A stretch of DNA of 52,280 nt from Moraxella catarrhalis (GCF_001632285.1 NZ_LWAH01000014.1:166570-218849), one strand, 5' to 3'; numbered from the stretch's first letter, positions 38,764 through 49,691 are shown. The notes: a model not told the origin generated them from the letters alone. Numbers and translations: made by a program.

Positions 38764-39979
38764 GGCTTAATCTCCGTGCGTTTTGGCGTTTGATATTAGC
38801 TTGAGTGACAAAATAGTCAAACAATGGGGCAAACAAGTTGGCAAACAAGATGGCTAACATGATACCCTCTGGAAAAGCAGGGTTTGCCACACGGACAGCC
38901 ACCGTCATAAATCCGATAAGCAGACCGTAGCACCAGCGACCAATGTTAGTATGGGCAGCTGAAACAGGGTCGGTTGCCATAAATACTGCACCAAACATAA
39001 AGCCACCAATCACCAAGTGCCAATGAGCAGGTAGGCTCATCATCACATTTTTGTCTGAACCAAACACATTAAACAGTAAGGCAGTAACAACCAAACCAAT
39101 GACTGAGCCTGCAATCACACGCCAAGAAGCAATGCGAGTCCAAAGAAGTCCAACCATACCAATTAAGATGGCAAGTGTTGACACTTCACCGATTGAGCCT
39201 TGCATATTACCCAAAAATGCATCCATCCAAGTGATGGTCTGACCGTAGGCATCGACAAACTGATCTGGGCTAACGCCTATGGCAGCCAGACCTAATGGCG
39301 TTGCACCCGAAAAGCCATCTACAGCGGTCCAAATGGCATCGCCTGACATATAAGCAGGATAGCTAAAGTACAAAAATGCCCGACCTGCCAAGGCAGGGTT
39401 AAGAAAGTTTTTGCCTGTGCCACCAAATACTTCTTTAGCAACCACAACCCCAAAAGTGATGCCTAAAGCTACTTGCCATAACGGAATATCTGGGGGGAGC
39501 GAGAGTGCGAATAATACTGAAGTCACAAAGAAGCCTTCATTAACTTCATGACCACGCACAACCGCAAAAATAATCTCCCAAAGAATGCCGACCGCAAAAG
39601 TTACGGCATAAATGGGTAAAAATTGCATCGCCCCATAAACAAAACTTGCCCAAATACTATTTGGGTCATAGCCTGCCATATTCGTGATGATGGTACGCCA
39701 GCCTTCTGGTGTGATACCCATGGCTTGGATGGCACTTAGTGCCTGAAATCCGACATTATACATACCCCAAAACATCGCTGGGAATGTACAAAGCCAAACG
39801 GTAATCATGATACGCTTTAGGTCGACGCCGTCACGCACATGCGATGCACTATAAGTTTGAGATGATGGCTGACGAAAGAAAGTGTCAAACATCTCAAATA
39901 CAGCATAATATTTTTCGTACTTGCCACCTTTGGTAAAGGATGGCTCCATACGGTCAAAGATATTGTGAATGAACTTCAT
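38747..39979 (-). CDS. nqrB: Na+-NQR subunit B (covalent FMN, quinone/Na+ path)
   Basis: A 410-residue ten-helix membrane subunit that holds riboflavin, a covalent FMN and the ubiquinone site. The FMN threonine is T227 in [11 protein letters not shown], matching the ApbE target pattern. Other family marks are [16 protein letters not shown] and [24 protein letters not shown] (in parts), and [19 protein letters not shown] lies upstream. It begins two bases after the nqrA stop. Confidence 0.99.
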   Translation of the reverse strand: MKFIHNIFDRMEPSFTKGGKYEKYYAVFEMFDTFFRQPSSQTYSASHVRDGVDLKRIMITVWLCTFPAMFWGMYNVGFQALSAIQAMGITPEGWRTIITNMAGYDPNSIWASFVYGAMQFLPIYAVTFAVGILWEIIFAVVRGHEVNEGFFVTSVLFALSLPPDIPLWQVALGITFGVVVAKEVFGGTGKNFLNPALAGRAFLYFSYPAYMSGDAIWTAVDGFSGATPLGLAAIGVSPDQFVDAYGQTITWMDAFLGNMQGSIGEVSTLAILIGMVGLLWTRIASWRVIAGSVIGLVVTALLFNVFGSDKNVMMSLPAHWHLVIGGFMFGAVFMATDPVSAAHTNIGRWCYGLLIGFMTVAVRVANPAFPEGIMLAILFANLFAPLFDYFVTQANIKRQNARRLSHVNQE

Positions 39980-39981
39980 GG

Positions 39982-41334
39982 TTAGCCTTCCTGCTCAATA
40001 CGGGTCAAGTTATCACGCAAAATATCACCGAACTCATATTTGCCTGGCGATACGAAAGTACACAGTGCCAAATCTTCTTCATCAAGCTCAAGTGCACCCA
40101 ATTCAACCGCACTGATGATATCTTCGACAATCAAAGCACGCAGTAGCTGGGTAGGTAGATAGTCTTGAGGCATGACAGTTTCAAATAAGCCGATTGGTAC
40201 CATGGCACGAGGCGAGCCGTTGGTACTGGTCGTAAAATCGTATTTTTTGCCTTTAAAAAACTGTGAAATATAAATTGGCAATTTTGAAAAACGATTTGCC
40301 CCTGGTGTAAAAAAGTGAAGTGCAGGGCGTTCACGACCTTCGGTAAGTACAGAGACTTGATTATGAAAGCGGCCCAAAAATGCCGTAGCACCAACAGCTG
40401 TGCGACCTGATAGAACAGAGCCTGAAATGACACGGTTATCGTCGCCGTTGAGTTCACCTTGGGTCAATTCGGTCAAATCAGCACCTCGAGTGGTACGCAC
40501 CAAGCGAGGATTGGCCACTGCTGGACCTGCCAAACTGATCAGACGCTCTGTGTAAATGCGACCTGTGGTAAATAGCTTACCAATGGCGATGACATCTTGA
40601 TAATTAATCGTCCAAACTAAGCTGCCTCGTGCCAAAGGGTGTAAAAAGTGAATGTGCGTACCTGCGTTGCCTGCTGGATGTACACCAGTAAACCCTTCAT
40701 AGATGGTATCGTTACCGTCAGCGGTTTTACTTAAGGTCTCAGGTACAATATCACCATGACAGACATAGGTTTTTGGGGATAGCGTTGATAAAATTGCCAA
40801 GCCATCATTAAATGCTTGTATTTCTTCAAATAATACGGTGGCAGGGTCAACAGCCAAAGGATTGGTATCTGTTGCCGTCACAAAAATGGCAGAAGGTATG
40901 CTATTAATTTCTGGTGTACGGCTAAAAGGACGAGTGCGTAGGGCGGTCCATTCACCTGAAGCGACCAACTGCTCAACAACTGTCTTGCGATCCAGCATTG
41001 ACAAATCTTCAGAGCGATAAGCATTAAAAGTGATTTCTTCACTTGCATTTGGATCGACGGCGATGACCAAGCTTTCAAATACTCGTCGTTCGCCACGATT
41101 GACAGCAACGACAGTGCCGCCAACTGGTGCTGTATAAAGGACGCCTGCTCGTTTTTTGTCTTCGTAAAGCACCTGTCCTTTGGTGACCTTATCACCTTCT
41201 TTGACATGCATGGTCGGACGCATGCCGACATAATCGTAGCCGACTAACGCCACCTTAGTGGGCGTGTGCTCGCTAATCTGCTTGGAGGGCTCGCCAGTGA
41301 TTGGCAGATCCAAGCCTTTTTTGATGGTAATCAT
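39982..41334 (-). CDS. nqrA: Na+-NQR subunit A
   Basis: A 450-residue peripheral cytoplasmic subunit, first gene of the operon. It starts [19 protein letters not shown] and contains [20 protein letters not shown] and the biotinyl-lipoyl-like [13 protein letters not shown], and ends with [20 protein letters not shown] (in parts). Length matches the family (about 446). The ribosome site is weak compared with the other nqr genes, and I cannot place the operon promoter with confidence in the 520 bases upstream. Confidence 0.98.
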   Translation of the reverse strand: MITIKKGLDLPITGEPSKQISEHTPTKVALVGYDYVGMRPTMHVKEGDKVTKGQVLYEDKKRAGVLYTAPVGGTVVAVNRGERRVFESLVIAVDPNASEEITFNAYRSEDLSMLDRKTVVEQLVASGEWTALRTRPFSRTPEINSIPSAIFVTATDTNPLAVDPATVLFEEIQAFNDGLAILSTLSPKTYVCHGDIVPETLSKTADGNDTIYEGFTGVHPAGNAGTHIHFLHPLARGSLVWTINYQDVIAIGKLFTTGRIYTERLISLAGPAVANPRLVRTTRGADLTELTQGELNGDDNRVISGSVLSGRTAVGATAFLGRFHNQVSVLTEGRERPALHFFTPGANRFSKLPIYISQFFKGKKYDFTTSTNGSPRAMVPIGLFETVMPQDYLPTQLLRALIVEDIISAVELGALELDEEDLALCTFVSPGKYEFGDILRDNLTRIEQEG

Positions 41335-41856
41335 AAGCGGATACTTAAATTAAGACCAAAACATACCAGCCTTCACCAAGTGGTGATTAATTGGCTGGAC
41401 ACCAAGTTTCCTAAAAACATCCAAAGCCGTGCGACCGATGAGTGGCGGGCTGATTTTGTCTAAAGGAGTCAGTATGAAACTTTGATGAACTTTGAAAAAA
41501 ATTGGCAACTGACTTTATTGCTCAATTCTTGCCAAAAAAACGATTGTTCACACCATTAATCTAACAATTATACGCTAAAACGCTCAAAATTTACAGTCTT
41601 AAAGACAATTTCTATGGCAAAAATTCATGAAAATATTTGAAAAATCAATGAATGACAGTCAAAAAGATGAAACATTTACCCAATGAATTAAGTGGTATTT
41701 TGATTGAATGGGTTGCCTAATCATCAAGATATCGCTCGCTATTTTTGAGTAATGCCACCTCATTTTGAATAAAAACTGGCAAATTGTCCATGAAAAATCA
41801 GTCAATAACTGCTAAAATACCTTCCTTAATTTGACACAATTTTAAGGAAAATTCAG
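41335..41856. other. Divergent intergenic region nqrA/hisA with a possible gene relic
   Basis: The 522 bases hold no intact gene. Bases 41372-41463 read on the plus strand as a protein-like tail (INWLDTKFPKN, then DEWRADFV) ending at TAA. It is followed by AGGAG and ATG-AAA-CTT-TGA, a ribosome site with a three-codon frame. This looks like the remains of a deleted gene pair. The rest is AT-rich and should hold the nqr and hisA promoters. Confidence 0.4.
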
Positions 41857-42588
41857 ATGTCTATGCTGATTATACCCGCCATTGACCTCAAAGATGGTCA
41901 ATGTGTTCGTCTCAAGCAAGGTCGCATGGAAGATGATACAGTTTTTGGGAGTGATCCTGTTGCAATGGCAAGCCAATGGGTCGCCCAAGGTGCACGCCGT
42001 CTGCACTTAGTGGATTTAAATGGTGCATTTGATGGCGTACCTGTGCATAAAGATGTGGTGACTGCCATTGCCAAAGCACATCCGCAGTTGCCCATTCAGC
42101 TTGGTGGTGGCGTGCGTAGTCTTAGCACCATTGAGCATTATTTGGCAGCTGGGCTAGACTTCATCATCATTGGTACTAAAGCGGTTGAAGCACCTGAATT
42201 TGTAGAAGAGGCGTGTCGTGAATTTGCAGGGCATATTATTGTAGGTATTGATGCCAAAGATGGTATGGTGGCAACGCATGGCTGGGCTAATGTTACTGAT
42301 ATCAAGGCAACCGAGCTTGCCAAGCGTTTTGCTAATGCTGGCGTGTCAAGTATCGTCTATACCGATATCGCCAAAGATGGCATGATGCAGGGTGTGAATA
42401 TCGAACAGACGGTTGAGTTGGCCAGCTTTAGTGGTCTGCCAGTCATCGCATCTGGCGGCGTAACCAATCTTGATGACATCGTGGCACTCAAGCCATATGG
42501 CGATTATCTGTTGGGTGCGATTACGGGTCGTGCGATTTATGAAGGGACATTGAATTTGTCGGTAGCACAAGCACTCTTGGATGCGTAA
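41857..42588 (+). CDS. hisA: HisA isomerase of histidine biosynthesis
   Basis: Phosphoribosylformimino-5-aminoimidazole carboxamide ribotide isomerase, a (beta-alpha)8 barrel. The 243-residue protein has the catalytic acid of the first strand in [15 protein letters not shown] and the second in [16 protein letters not shown]. Phosphate sites are GGGVRS and [11 protein letters not shown]. The length is normal. It stands alone here, without hisF or hisH beside it. AAGGA lies upstream and a strong terminator follows. Confidence 0.98.
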   Translation: MSMLIIPAIDLKDGQCVRLKQGRMEDDTVFGSDPVAMASQWVAQGARRLHLVDLNGAFDGVPVHKDVVTAIAKAHPQLPIQLGGGVRSLSTIEHYLAAGLDFIIIGTKAVEAPEFVEEACREFAGHIIVGIDAKDGMVATHGWANVTDIKATELAKRFANAGVSSIVYTDIAKDGMMQGVNIEQTVELASFSGLPVIASGGVTNLDDIVALKPYGDYLLGAITGRAIYEGTLNLSVAQALLDA

Positions 42589-42601
42589 TTTGATGACTTA
42601 C

Positions 42602-42636
42602 ACTACCCTGAATATGATTTTTCAGGGTAGTTTTTG
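42602..42636 (+). terminator. hisA terminator
   Basis: ACTACCCTGAA (42602-42612) pairs perfectly with TTCAGGGTAGT (42621-42631), then TTTTG. Confidence 0.9.
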
Positions 42637-42672
42637 ATTTGTCAATGCCCTTGGTGTGTTTGATTGGCTGTT

Positions 42673-42703
42673 AAGCTTGCCCAAATGCACAGCAGGCAAG
42701 CTT
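42673..42703 (-). terminator. Stem-loop after rnr
   Basis: AAGCTTGCC (42673-42681) pairs with GGCAAGCTT (42695-42703), 19 bases past the rnr stop. It lacks a T tract, so it is a weak call. Confidence 0.45.
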
Positions 42704-42721
42704 TGAATGATTTTGATCAGA

Positions 42722-45034
42722 TTATTTTGACTTATTTGATTTTCGGCGATGCTTTTTAGACCTCTCATTTTTGGTATCTGATTTGTCATTGGTAGGCTTA
42801 GAGGGTATCATTTGGCTGTCGCCATTTTTGTCAATACGATTTAATTGCTCAATTAAGCAAAAATCAATTTGTAATAAATCCATATTGACGCCAGCAACTT
42901 GAATAATAAGCCCATCACCCAAGCCAAATCTTGAGCCTCGTTCACCAATAAGCTTTTGTTCACGCTCATCGTAAGTAAAATATTCATCACCCAGTTGTGA
43001 GATGTGAATTAATCCTTCAATAAACAACGCATCCAGCGTCACAAATAAGCCAAAATTGGTCACTGTGGTTACCGTTGCATTAAACTCATCGCCAATATGT
43101 CGCTGCATATAATGACATTTTAGCCAAGTTTCAACATCACGAGCAGCCTCTTCAGCACGCCGTTCTGTCAAACTGGTTTGCTCGCCTGCATCATCTAAAG
43201 AGCGATAAATGGGTGTTGCAGGTTTTTGGTGAGTCACCTTATCTTTGATGGCACGATGTAGCATCAAATCAGGGTAACGGCGGATTGGGCTGGTAAAATG
43301 ACTATATTCATCATAAGCCAAGCCAAAATGCCCAATATTATCAGGGCTATAATTTGCTTGCATCATTGAGCGTAACAACATACTATGAATACTGATGGCA
43401 TCAGGTCGGTCGGCAGTGGCTTTGATAATTCTTTGATAGTCTTCATGCGTTGGTGCTTCACTCGGAAAGCTTAGCCCAAAACTTTTAACATATTCATGTA
43501 GCCGTGCTGATTTTTCATCATTAGGCTTATCATGATTGCGGTATAAAACGGGTAATTCATGTTTGAGCGAAAAATTGGCAGCACAAGTATTGGCAAGTAG
43601 CATCATCTCCTCGATGAGCTTATGTGCATCGCCTCGGGTGCGTGCCACAATATCGATGATATCTCCTTGTTTGTCAAACTTAATGTAAGTTTCTGCGGTT
43701 TCAAATGCCATCGCACCACGATTTTCACGGCGTGCATCGAGTACCAAATAAAGCTGGTGTAAGGTATCGATGGATTTTAGCACTGCACTATTACGCACCA
43801 GTTCATCAGGTAGGGTTTCATTGGTTGGGTCATTGAAATAGGCATTGACTTGATTATAGGTCAATCTGGCTTGTGAGTGCATGATGGCAGGATAAAATTC
43901 ATAACCTGTCACTTTGCCCGCCCGTGATAATTTAATATCAGCCACCATACATAAGCGGTCTACCTTGGGATTGAGTGAACATAAACCATTTGATAATGCC
44001 TCTGGCAGCATTGGAATCACACGGTGAGGAAAATAAACAGAGGTTCCTCGTGCATAAGCATCTTGGTCAAGTGCTGATTGCGGTGTGACATAATGACTGA
44101 CATCAGCGATGGCAACAACAACACGATAATTACCGCCAGCGCGTTTTTCAGCATAAACTGCATCATCAAAATCACGAGAGTCTTCCCCATCAATAGTAAT
44201 CAGGGGCAGATGACGCAAATCCACACGATTTTTAAAGTCTGCATCGGTTGGCTCGTCAAACTTTGAGGCTTGTGTTAAAGCGGCTTGGCTAAATTCATGT
44301 GGAATACCATAATTATACAGTGTGGTTTCAATAATTAATTCACGGTCGTTTAAGCTGGTTAAAAGCTCAGTAATTTTACCAGTAGCAAATTCTTGATAAG
44401 TGGGTAAATCAATCAAGGAAACCTTCACATCATCACCAACGGCTGCATTCATTGTTTGGACATTCTCAGCGGTGACAGTAATAGGCTGATGGGCATTAGC
44501 ACCTGATAATTGTACAAAATAACCCTCATCATCCAAGCTTAATTTACCGATAAACTCAAGTTGGCTCTGTTTAATCACTTGAATAATGCGTGCTTCAGTC
44601 TTGCCACGATACTCTGTTGCTACCGCTTCAACGGTATCACCATCAAACACAAGACGCATCTGCTTTTCGTGTAAAAATAAATCTGGCATATCGTCAAGTA
44701 TAACAAAACCAAAACCTTTGGGATTGCAAGAAACTTGACCTGTTAATATGGTTGGCAATGGTGCGATGCTAAAATGGATGCCATCGATACGCTCAAGTTG
44801 CCCATCACGGAGCATGGCCTTAAGGCGGTTGGTGAGAGCAAAAAATTTATCTTCATCATCCAAAAACCCAAAGTGTATGGCAAGCGTTTCTTGCGTGGCA
44901 GGCTTACCTTGATTGGTGATATCCGCCACGGTTTGTAGAATCAATAGGCGTGAGGGAATGGGATTTTGATATTTTGATGCTTCAATATCAGCATTGGGGT
45001 CATTCCATTTGGTTTTTTTTGTTGTTTGAGTCAT
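42722..45034 (-). CDS. rnr: Ribonuclease R
   Basis: A 3'-5' exoribonuclease that degrades structured RNA and works with tmRNA in clearing broken mRNA. The 770-residue protein has a winged-helix start (about 28-85), cold-shock domains (about 95-230), the RNB catalytic domain with the metal acids in IDGEDSRDFDDAV (D282 to D291), an S1 domain (about 650-735), and a basic Lys/Arg/Ser tail. RNase R rather than RNase II is supported by length and the basic tail. ssrA is at the left end of the window but is not linked in an operon. Confidence 0.97.
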   Translation of the reverse strand: MTQTTKKTKWNDPNADIEASKYQNPIPSRLLILQTVADITNQGKPATQETLAIHFGFLDDEDKFFALTNRLKAMLRDGQLERIDGIHFSIAPLPTILTGQVSCNPKGFGFVILDDMPDLFLHEKQMRLVFDGDTVEAVATEYRGKTEARIIQVIKQSQLEFIGKLSLDDEGYFVQLSGANAHQPITVTAENVQTMNAAVGDDVKVSLIDLPTYQEFATGKITELLTSLNDRELIIETTLYNYGIPHEFSQAALTQASKFDEPTDADFKNRVDLRHLPLITIDGEDSRDFDDAVYAEKRAGGNYRVVVAIADVSHYVTPQSALDQDAYARGTSVYFPHRVIPMLPEALSNGLCSLNPKVDRLCMVADIKLSRAGKVTGYEFYPAIMHSQARLTYNQVNAYFNDPTNETLPDELVRNSAVLKSIDTLHQLYLVLDARRENRGAMAFETAETYIKFDKQGDIIDIVARTRGDAHKLIEEMMLLANTCAANFSLKHELPVLYRNHDKPNDEKSARLHEYVKSFGLSFPSEAPTHEDYQRIIKATADRPDAISIHSMLLRSMMQANYSPDNIGHFGLAYDEYSHFTSPIRRYPDLMLHRAIKDKVTHQKPATPIYRSLDDAGEQTSLTERRAEEAARDVETWLKCHYMQRHIGDEFNATVTTVTNFGLFVTLDALFIEGLIHISQLGDEYFTYDEREQKLIGERGSRFGLGDGLIIQVAGVNMDLLQIDFCLIEQLNRIDKNGDSQMIPSKPTNDKSDTKNERSKKHRRKSNKSK

Positions 45035-45153
45035 CGCTGGGCTACCTAACTGCTTATACCTAATATTTTTTTAAATTGACTATTGCATAAATTGTCTTTA
45101 TTGTATCATAAAGCTAAAAGTTATGTGCGTTATCTGTGTTTTGGAGTGTGGCT

Positions 45154-45672
45154 GTGAATTATTTGGCTATCAAAAAATCAGAACTTTCTGAGAGTGATTT
45201 TAACTATCTGTGTCAAAAGATTGCGGAGATTGAGCAGCTTGTTATGCATGGCGATGCTTGGCATGCACAAGCAATTGCAGAGATGATGGGTCAATTTGGT
45301 ACACAAATGTTAATACAGACAGATCATAGCAAATCTGATATTGATTGGAGAATGATGACGATTAAGGGATATTGTATTTATCAGCGTGTCTTTGAAAATA
45401 GTGAGCTACATCGTATTGGCACTCATCCAAATTTTCAAAGACAAGGGGTCGCCACTCAGCTAATGACTGGGTTGATTGCTGAGGTGATGCATGCCAAATG
45501 CCAACAACTGTTATTGGAGGTACGCAGTGATAATACCACCGCTATTACGCTTTATCAAAGCTTAGGATTTTTACGATTTGGTGTGCGTAAAAACTATTAT
45601 CGTTTTGGTAATCAAAGTATAGATGCACTGATCATGCGTTTGGGTTTTGAAGATACCAACCATCATGTTTAG
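45154..45672 (+). CDS. rimI: GNAT acetyltransferase, RimI-like
   Basis: A 172-residue GNAT-fold protein, likely the N-terminal alanine acetyltransferase of ribosomal protein S18 or a close relative. The acetyl-CoA motif is IGTHPNFQRQGVATQLM (about 92-108), followed by LLLEVRSDNTTAITLYQSLGF, which is very typical of RimI (shown in parts). The start is taken as GTG at 45154 because GGAG lies seven bases before it; an earlier in-frame GTG at 45136 has no ribosome site. The N-terminal half is longer than in E. coli RimI (148), so substrate identity is less certain. Confidence 0.85.
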   Translation: MNYLAIKKSELSESDFNYLCQKIAEIEQLVMHGDAWHAQAIAEMMGQFGTQMLIQTDHSKSDIDWRMMTIKGYCIYQRVFENSELHRIGTHPNFQRQGVATQLMTGLIAEVMHAKCQQLLLEVRSDNTTAITLYQSLGFLRFGVRKNYYRFGNQSIDALIMRLGFEDTNHHV

Positions 45673-45709
45673 CGTGATAACCAGTCTTTTAATGAGATTT
45701 AGTATCGAA

Positions 45710-45729
45710 GCTTCAACACTCCGATACTA
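45710..45729. terminator. Possible convergent hairpin rimI/infC
   Basis: TAGTATCG (45710-45717) can pair with CGATACTA (45722-45729) around a very short loop. Both genes end towards it, but no T tract follows. Confidence 0.3.
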
Positions 45730-45759
45730 TGGTGATCAATTCTGTGTCTGATGGTATGC

Positions 45760-46281
45760 CTATTTTTTCTTGGCAGGACCTAACAGCATGCCCATTTGGC
45801 GGCCTTCTACCTTAGGAGCTTGCTCAACGATGGCAATCTCAGCGGTATCTTCGATGATGCGATCAAGTTGAGCTTTACCAATTTCTTGGTGGGCCATTTC
45901 ACGGCCACGGAAGCGAATACTGATTTTGACTTTGTCTTTATTTTCTAGAAATTCAACAATTTTACGCAATTTGACTTGATAGTCAGCTTCTTCAGTACCG
46001 GGACGCAGTTTAATTTCACGGACTTGAGTCTGCTTTTGATTCTTTTTGGCTTCTTTAGCTTTTTGTTTTTGTTCGTACAAATAGCGTTTATAATCCATAA
46101 TTTTGCAGACAGGCGGTTTTGCATCAGCAACAATCTCAACCAAATCCAAATTTACATCCAAAGCAGCTTTTAGGGCAGTTTGAATGTCTACCACGCCCAT
46201 TTGTTCGCCATCTTCTTTGACTAAGCGAACTTCTTTGGCACGGATTTCTTCATTGATGTTTAAACGGTTTGACGGTTTAAT
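45760..46281 (-). CDS. infC: Translation initiation factor IF-3, AUU start
   Basis: IF-3 binds the 30S subunit and checks start-codon choice. From the first in-frame ATG (46200) only 146 residues would be made, and the conserved N-terminus would be lost. Reading upstream gives ATT at 46281, eight bases after GGAG, and 27 more residues ([20 protein letters not shown]..) that match the family, for 173 in total. IF-3 genes typically start at AUU, which lets the protein repress its own translation. The C-domain (YRDGxxR-type [27 protein letters not shown]) is standard. rpmI and rplT do not follow, and thrS is separated from it by an unrelated ABC gene. Confidence 0.96.
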   Translation of the reverse strand: MKPSNRLNINEEIRAKEVRLVKEDGEQMGVVDIQTALKAALDVNLDLVEIVADAKPPVCKIMDYKRYLYEQKQKAKEAKKNQKQTQVREIKLRPGTEEADYQVKLRKIVEFLENKDKVKISIRFRGREMAHQEIGKAQLDRIIEDTAEIAIVEQAPKVEGRQMGMLLGPAKKK

Positions 46282-46349
46282 GGGTCATACTCCAAATAAA
46301 AAGATAGACCCTTATTTTACTTAAAAATGACAGGGATTTCAAGAGATTT

Positions 46350-47663
46350 TTAATGTCTGACTTCAATAACTAACCTTTGTCTTGCCAATTCATTAATTAA
46401 CTCATCAAGATGACTTTTGTTGATGCCATCCAAATTTGCGTCCCATTCATCAAGAATGATGACATCAACATCGCTTTTATTGTTATTAATTTGCATTAAT
46501 TGAGATGATAATTTTTGACCTGTGGATTTTTTATGATTTTGATGAAAAAATAAATCATGGCTGACAGGCAAATAAAAAGCCCTGTTTGATAATAATGTTT
46601 TTAAATACAACAAAAAACTGCTTTTACCTGCCCCATTACGCCCTTTAATCGTCATTCTGCCATTTTTTGGCAAATGATTTAAATCAAAATCACTCAATGG
46701 CATGTTATTAACAAAAATCTCTTTAAAGTTAATTCTGCTTAATATGTCAATATCAGGCATATTTAACGAATTTTGCAAACCAATAAATCTGGCTTTAATG
46801 CCAGAAAAATTGGTTTGGTGGAAAACAAGTACCTGTCCCATTTGCAATAGCTGTATTTGTCTTGGTAATGTTGCAACCAACAATGATAAAAATACATAAT
46901 CATTGTGGTGTTTGATAAATAAATAAACAATCAAGCCCAATACAGGAATCATAAACAAAATCATACCAAAACTAGAAATTAATTGATTGAATGATTGGCT
47001 GTGAATATGATATTTTTTTGAGCGGTTAAAATTCTTTTTATAAATACGGTTAAAAATACCCATATTATATTGATTAAAAATAATCACATTGTCCCAAATT
47101 TTATTTAAAATAGAAATAAAATATATTCTGGATTTTTGAGATATTTTTGACATCTTAGATATTTGATTTTTATGGTAAAAAATAAAAAATTCCACCAATA
47201 AAAATCCAACAGCATATGCCACTAATAAATCATAATCAAGAAAAAATCCCAAGACTAAGATGTTAATCAATAAATTTAAAATCAGTGCCACACCATCAAA
47301 TGCAAAGTCCAGCATGTCATCTATCACTGATTTACTCTCTTGACTAACAAAAACGGTGCTTTGGTCTTTGAGTTCTTTATTATTCAGCAAGACAGTTTTG
47401 CCAAAAAAAGTTGTCGTAAATTTTTGCACATAATTATTTAGTAGGTCAAATTTTGATTTTTCTAAATAAATGGTGGCAAAATAAGCAGGGACATAAACAA
47501 TGATTAACGATAAAACAAAACCAGATAAATTTAGCAAAAAATCATCATTTTTAGCAATGTCTATGGCAAGATTGGCAATAAAATAGGTGGATAAGCCAAC
47601 AATCATTTGTTGAATGAGTAAATAAATAAAGCAAAGGTATAATGATGGTGTGATGATTTTCAT
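46350..47663 (-). CDS. ABC exporter-like protein with miniature ATP-binding domain
   Basis: The 437-residue protein starts with about 290 residues holding five or six hydrophobic segments (about 10-30, 45-65, 125-163, 228-250, 257-275), like the membrane domain of an ABC exporter. A nucleotide-binding part follows: Walker A GRNGAGKSS (341-349), a signature-like STGQKLSS (380-387), Walker B VDVIILDEWDANLD (399-412), and a final His after VIEVR (H437) that could be the switch histidine. Only about 31 residues separate Walker A from the signature; standard domains have about 90-100, so most of the helical subdomain and a clear Q-loop are missing. The gene is AT-rich, has no evident ribosome site, and lies between thrS and infC, which are normally adjacent. 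Substrate unknown; peptide or bacteriocin export is a guess. Confidence 0.7.
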   Translation of the reverse strand: MKIITPSLYLCFIYLLIQQMIVGLSTYFIANLAIDIAKNDDFLLNLSGFVLSLIIVYVPAYFATIYLEKSKFDLLNNYVQKFTTTFFGKTVLLNNKELKDQSTVFVSQESKSVIDDMLDFAFDGVALILNLLINILVLGFFLDYDLLVAYAVGFLLVEFFIFYHKNQISKMSKISQKSRIYFISILNKIWDNVIIFNQYNMGIFNRIYKKNFNRSKKYHIHSQSFNQLISSFGMILFMIPVLGLIVYLFIKHHNDYVFLSLLVATLPRQIQLLQMGQVLVFHQTNFSGIKARFIGLQNSLNMPDIDILSRINFKEIFVNNMPLSDFDLNHLPKNGRMTIKGRNGAGKSSFLLYLKTLLSNRAFYLPVSHDLFFHQNHKKSTGQKLSSQLMQINNNKSDVDVIILDEWDANLDGINKSHLDELINELARQRLVIEVRH

Positions 47664-47720
47664 GATATCAATAAAGACAAATGGGTTGTCAACAAAATAA
47701 CTTCGTTAAGCGTGGTTTTA

Positions 47721-47752
47721 AAAAATCCATTCAATGTTTTGAATGGATTTTT
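47721..47752 (-). terminator. thrS terminator
   Basis: AAAAATCCATTCAA (47721-47734) pairs perfectly with TTGAATGGATTTTT (47739-47752), loop four bases. It ends thrS transcription before the ABC gene and would work in either direction. Confidence 0.9.
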
Positions 47753-47771
47753 CTTAATAAACTTATTCTGT

Positions 47772-49691
47772 TTACAAATTTAGCCGACCTTTTTTCTCAA
47801 TCGCCTTATCTAAAACAGCGATAAAGTCGTCAAGGTTCATACTGCCTAAGTTATCGCCCGTGCGGGTACGCACATTGACCGTGCCAGATTCCACTTCTTT
47901 ATCACCCAAAATCAGCATAAACGGAATGCGTTCTAAAGTGCGTTCACGGATTTTAAAGCCAATTTTTTCGTTACGCAAATCACTGATGGCACGATAGCCT
48001 TTGGCATTTAGCTTGCTAACCACATCGCCCACGCTGTCAGCTTGCTTGTCGGTGATGTTCATCACAACCACTTGCTGAGGGGCAAGCCACGCAGGGAAGA
48101 GACCTGCATAATGTTCAATCAAAATGCCAATGAAGCGTTCAAATGACCCCAAAATCGCACGGTGGAGCATGACAGGGCGTTCACGCTCGCCTGATTCTCC
48201 CACAAACTCAGCGTTCAAGCGTTCAGGTAGGTTAAAGTCCAACTGTAATGTGCCACATTGCCAAACCCGTCCGATGCAATCTTGTAGGCTAAACTCAATC
48301 TTAGGACCATAAAACGCCCCTTCGCCTGCTTGTAGCTCCCAGTCAAGCCCAGCGTTATCTAAGGCGTCGGCTAGGGCTTGTTCTGCCAAGTCCCACAACT
48401 CGTCCGCCCCCACCCGTTTTTCTGGGCGAGTGGACAGCTTCATTTGAATGTGGTCAAATCCAAAGTCTTTATACACATCAAGGGTAAGTTTGATAAAATT
48501 AAGGGCTTCTTGCCTGATTTGGGCATTGGTGCAAAAGATGTGGGCATCGTCTTGGGTAAAGCCACGCACACGCATGATGCCATGCAAAGACCCTGATGGC
48601 TCGTTGCGGTGGCATGAGCCAAACTCAGCCAAGCGTAGGGGCAAATCACGGTAGGATTTTAAGCCTTGATTAAATACCTGCACATGACAAGGGCAGTTCA
48701 TCGGTTTGATGGCGTAATCTCGTTTTTCGCTGGCGGTGGTGAACATCATCTCGCCATAGTTATCCCAATGCCCTGATTTTTCCCATAAGCTTCTGTCCAC
48801 AATTTGCGGGGTTTTGATTTCAAGATAGCCGTTGTCTTTTTGTACTTTTCGCATATATTGTTCAAGTACTTGCCAGATTGTCCAGCCATTGGGGTGCCAA
48901 AACACCATGCCGGGGGCTTGCTCTTGCATGTGAAATAAGTTCAAGGCTTTACCGATTTTGCGATGGTCTCGCTTTTCGGCTTCTTCTAGGCGTTGTAAGT
49001 AGGCTTTAAGCTGTTTTTTGTCCGCCCATGCTGTGCCATAGATGCGTTGCAATTGTTCGTTTTTGGCGTCGCCACGCCAGTACGCACCGCTCATTTTGGT
49101 GAGTTTAAACGCCTTTAAAAAGCGAGTGTTGGGCACATGTGGGCCTCGGCACATGTCAATGTATTCTTGATGGTGATACAAGCCCATGTGGGTTTCATCA
49201 GGCATGTCCTCCACCAAGCGAAGTTTATAAGTCTCACCACGCTCCAAAAAGGTTTTGATGACTTCATCTCGTGGGGTCATTTTTTTGATGACATCATAAT
49301 CTTGGTTGATGAGTTGTATCATGCGAGCTTCAATCTTTGCCATGTCATCAAGGGTAAAAGGGCGTTCGCTATAAATGTCGTAATAAAAGCCATCATCAAT
49401 GACAGGCCCGATGACCATTTTAACATCAGGGTAGAGCTGTTTGACCGCATGACCTAAAAGGTGGGCGGTTGAATGACGGATAATCTCCACGCCTGCATCA
49501 TCTTTTGGGGTGATTATCTCTACCGTGGCATCGGTGGTGATGGGGTCGCTGGCATCGACCAACCGACCATTCACCCGACCTGCCACGGTGGCCTTGGCAA
49601 GCCCAGCACCGATACTTTGAGCCACTTGCATCACGGTGGTGTTACCGTCAAATTGTTTGATACTACCATCAGGTAGGGTAATTGCGACCAT
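47772..49691 (-). CDS. thrS: Threonyl-tRNA synthetase
   Basis: The 639-residue class II synthetase has a TGS domain (1-60), a SAD editing domain with [10 protein letters not shown] (about 72-81) and the second metal motif HVPNT, then the catalytic core. Zinc ligands are C in [11 protein letters not shown], with His further on. Motif 2 includes [25 protein letters not shown] (in parts), and motif 3 is [13 protein letters not shown]. The anticodon-binding domain is at about 535-639. Length and order are normal. An AAGG ribosome site lies before the ATG. In E. coli infC follows directly; here a terminator and an ABC gene lie between. Confidence 0.98.
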   Translation of the reverse strand: MVAITLPDGSIKQFDGNTTVMQVAQSIGAGLAKATVAGRVNGRLVDASDPITTDATVEIITPKDDAGVEIIRHSTAHLLGHAVKQLYPDVKMVIGPVIDDGFYYDIYSERPFTLDDMAKIEARMIQLINQDYDVIKKMTPRDEVIKTFLERGETYKLRLVEDMPDETHMGLYHHQEYIDMCRGPHVPNTRFLKAFKLTKMSGAYWRGDAKNEQLQRIYGTAWADKKQLKAYLQRLEEAEKRDHRKIGKALNLFHMQEQAPGMVFWHPNGWTIWQVLEQYMRKVQKDNGYLEIKTPQIVDRSLWEKSGHWDNYGEMMFTTASEKRDYAIKPMNCPCHVQVFNQGLKSYRDLPLRLAEFGSCHRNEPSGSLHGIMRVRGFTQDDAHIFCTNAQIRQEALNFIKLTLDVYKDFGFDHIQMKLSTRPEKRVGADELWDLAEQALADALDNAGLDWELQAGEGAFYGPKIEFSLQDCIGRVWQCGTLQLDFNLPERLNAEFVGESGERERPVMLHRAILGSFERFIGILIEHYAGLFPAWLAPQQVVVMNITDKQADSVGDVVSKLNAKGYRAISDLRNEKIGFKIRERTLERIPFMLILGDKEVESGTVNVRTRTGDNLGSMNLDDFIAVLDKAIEKKGRLNL

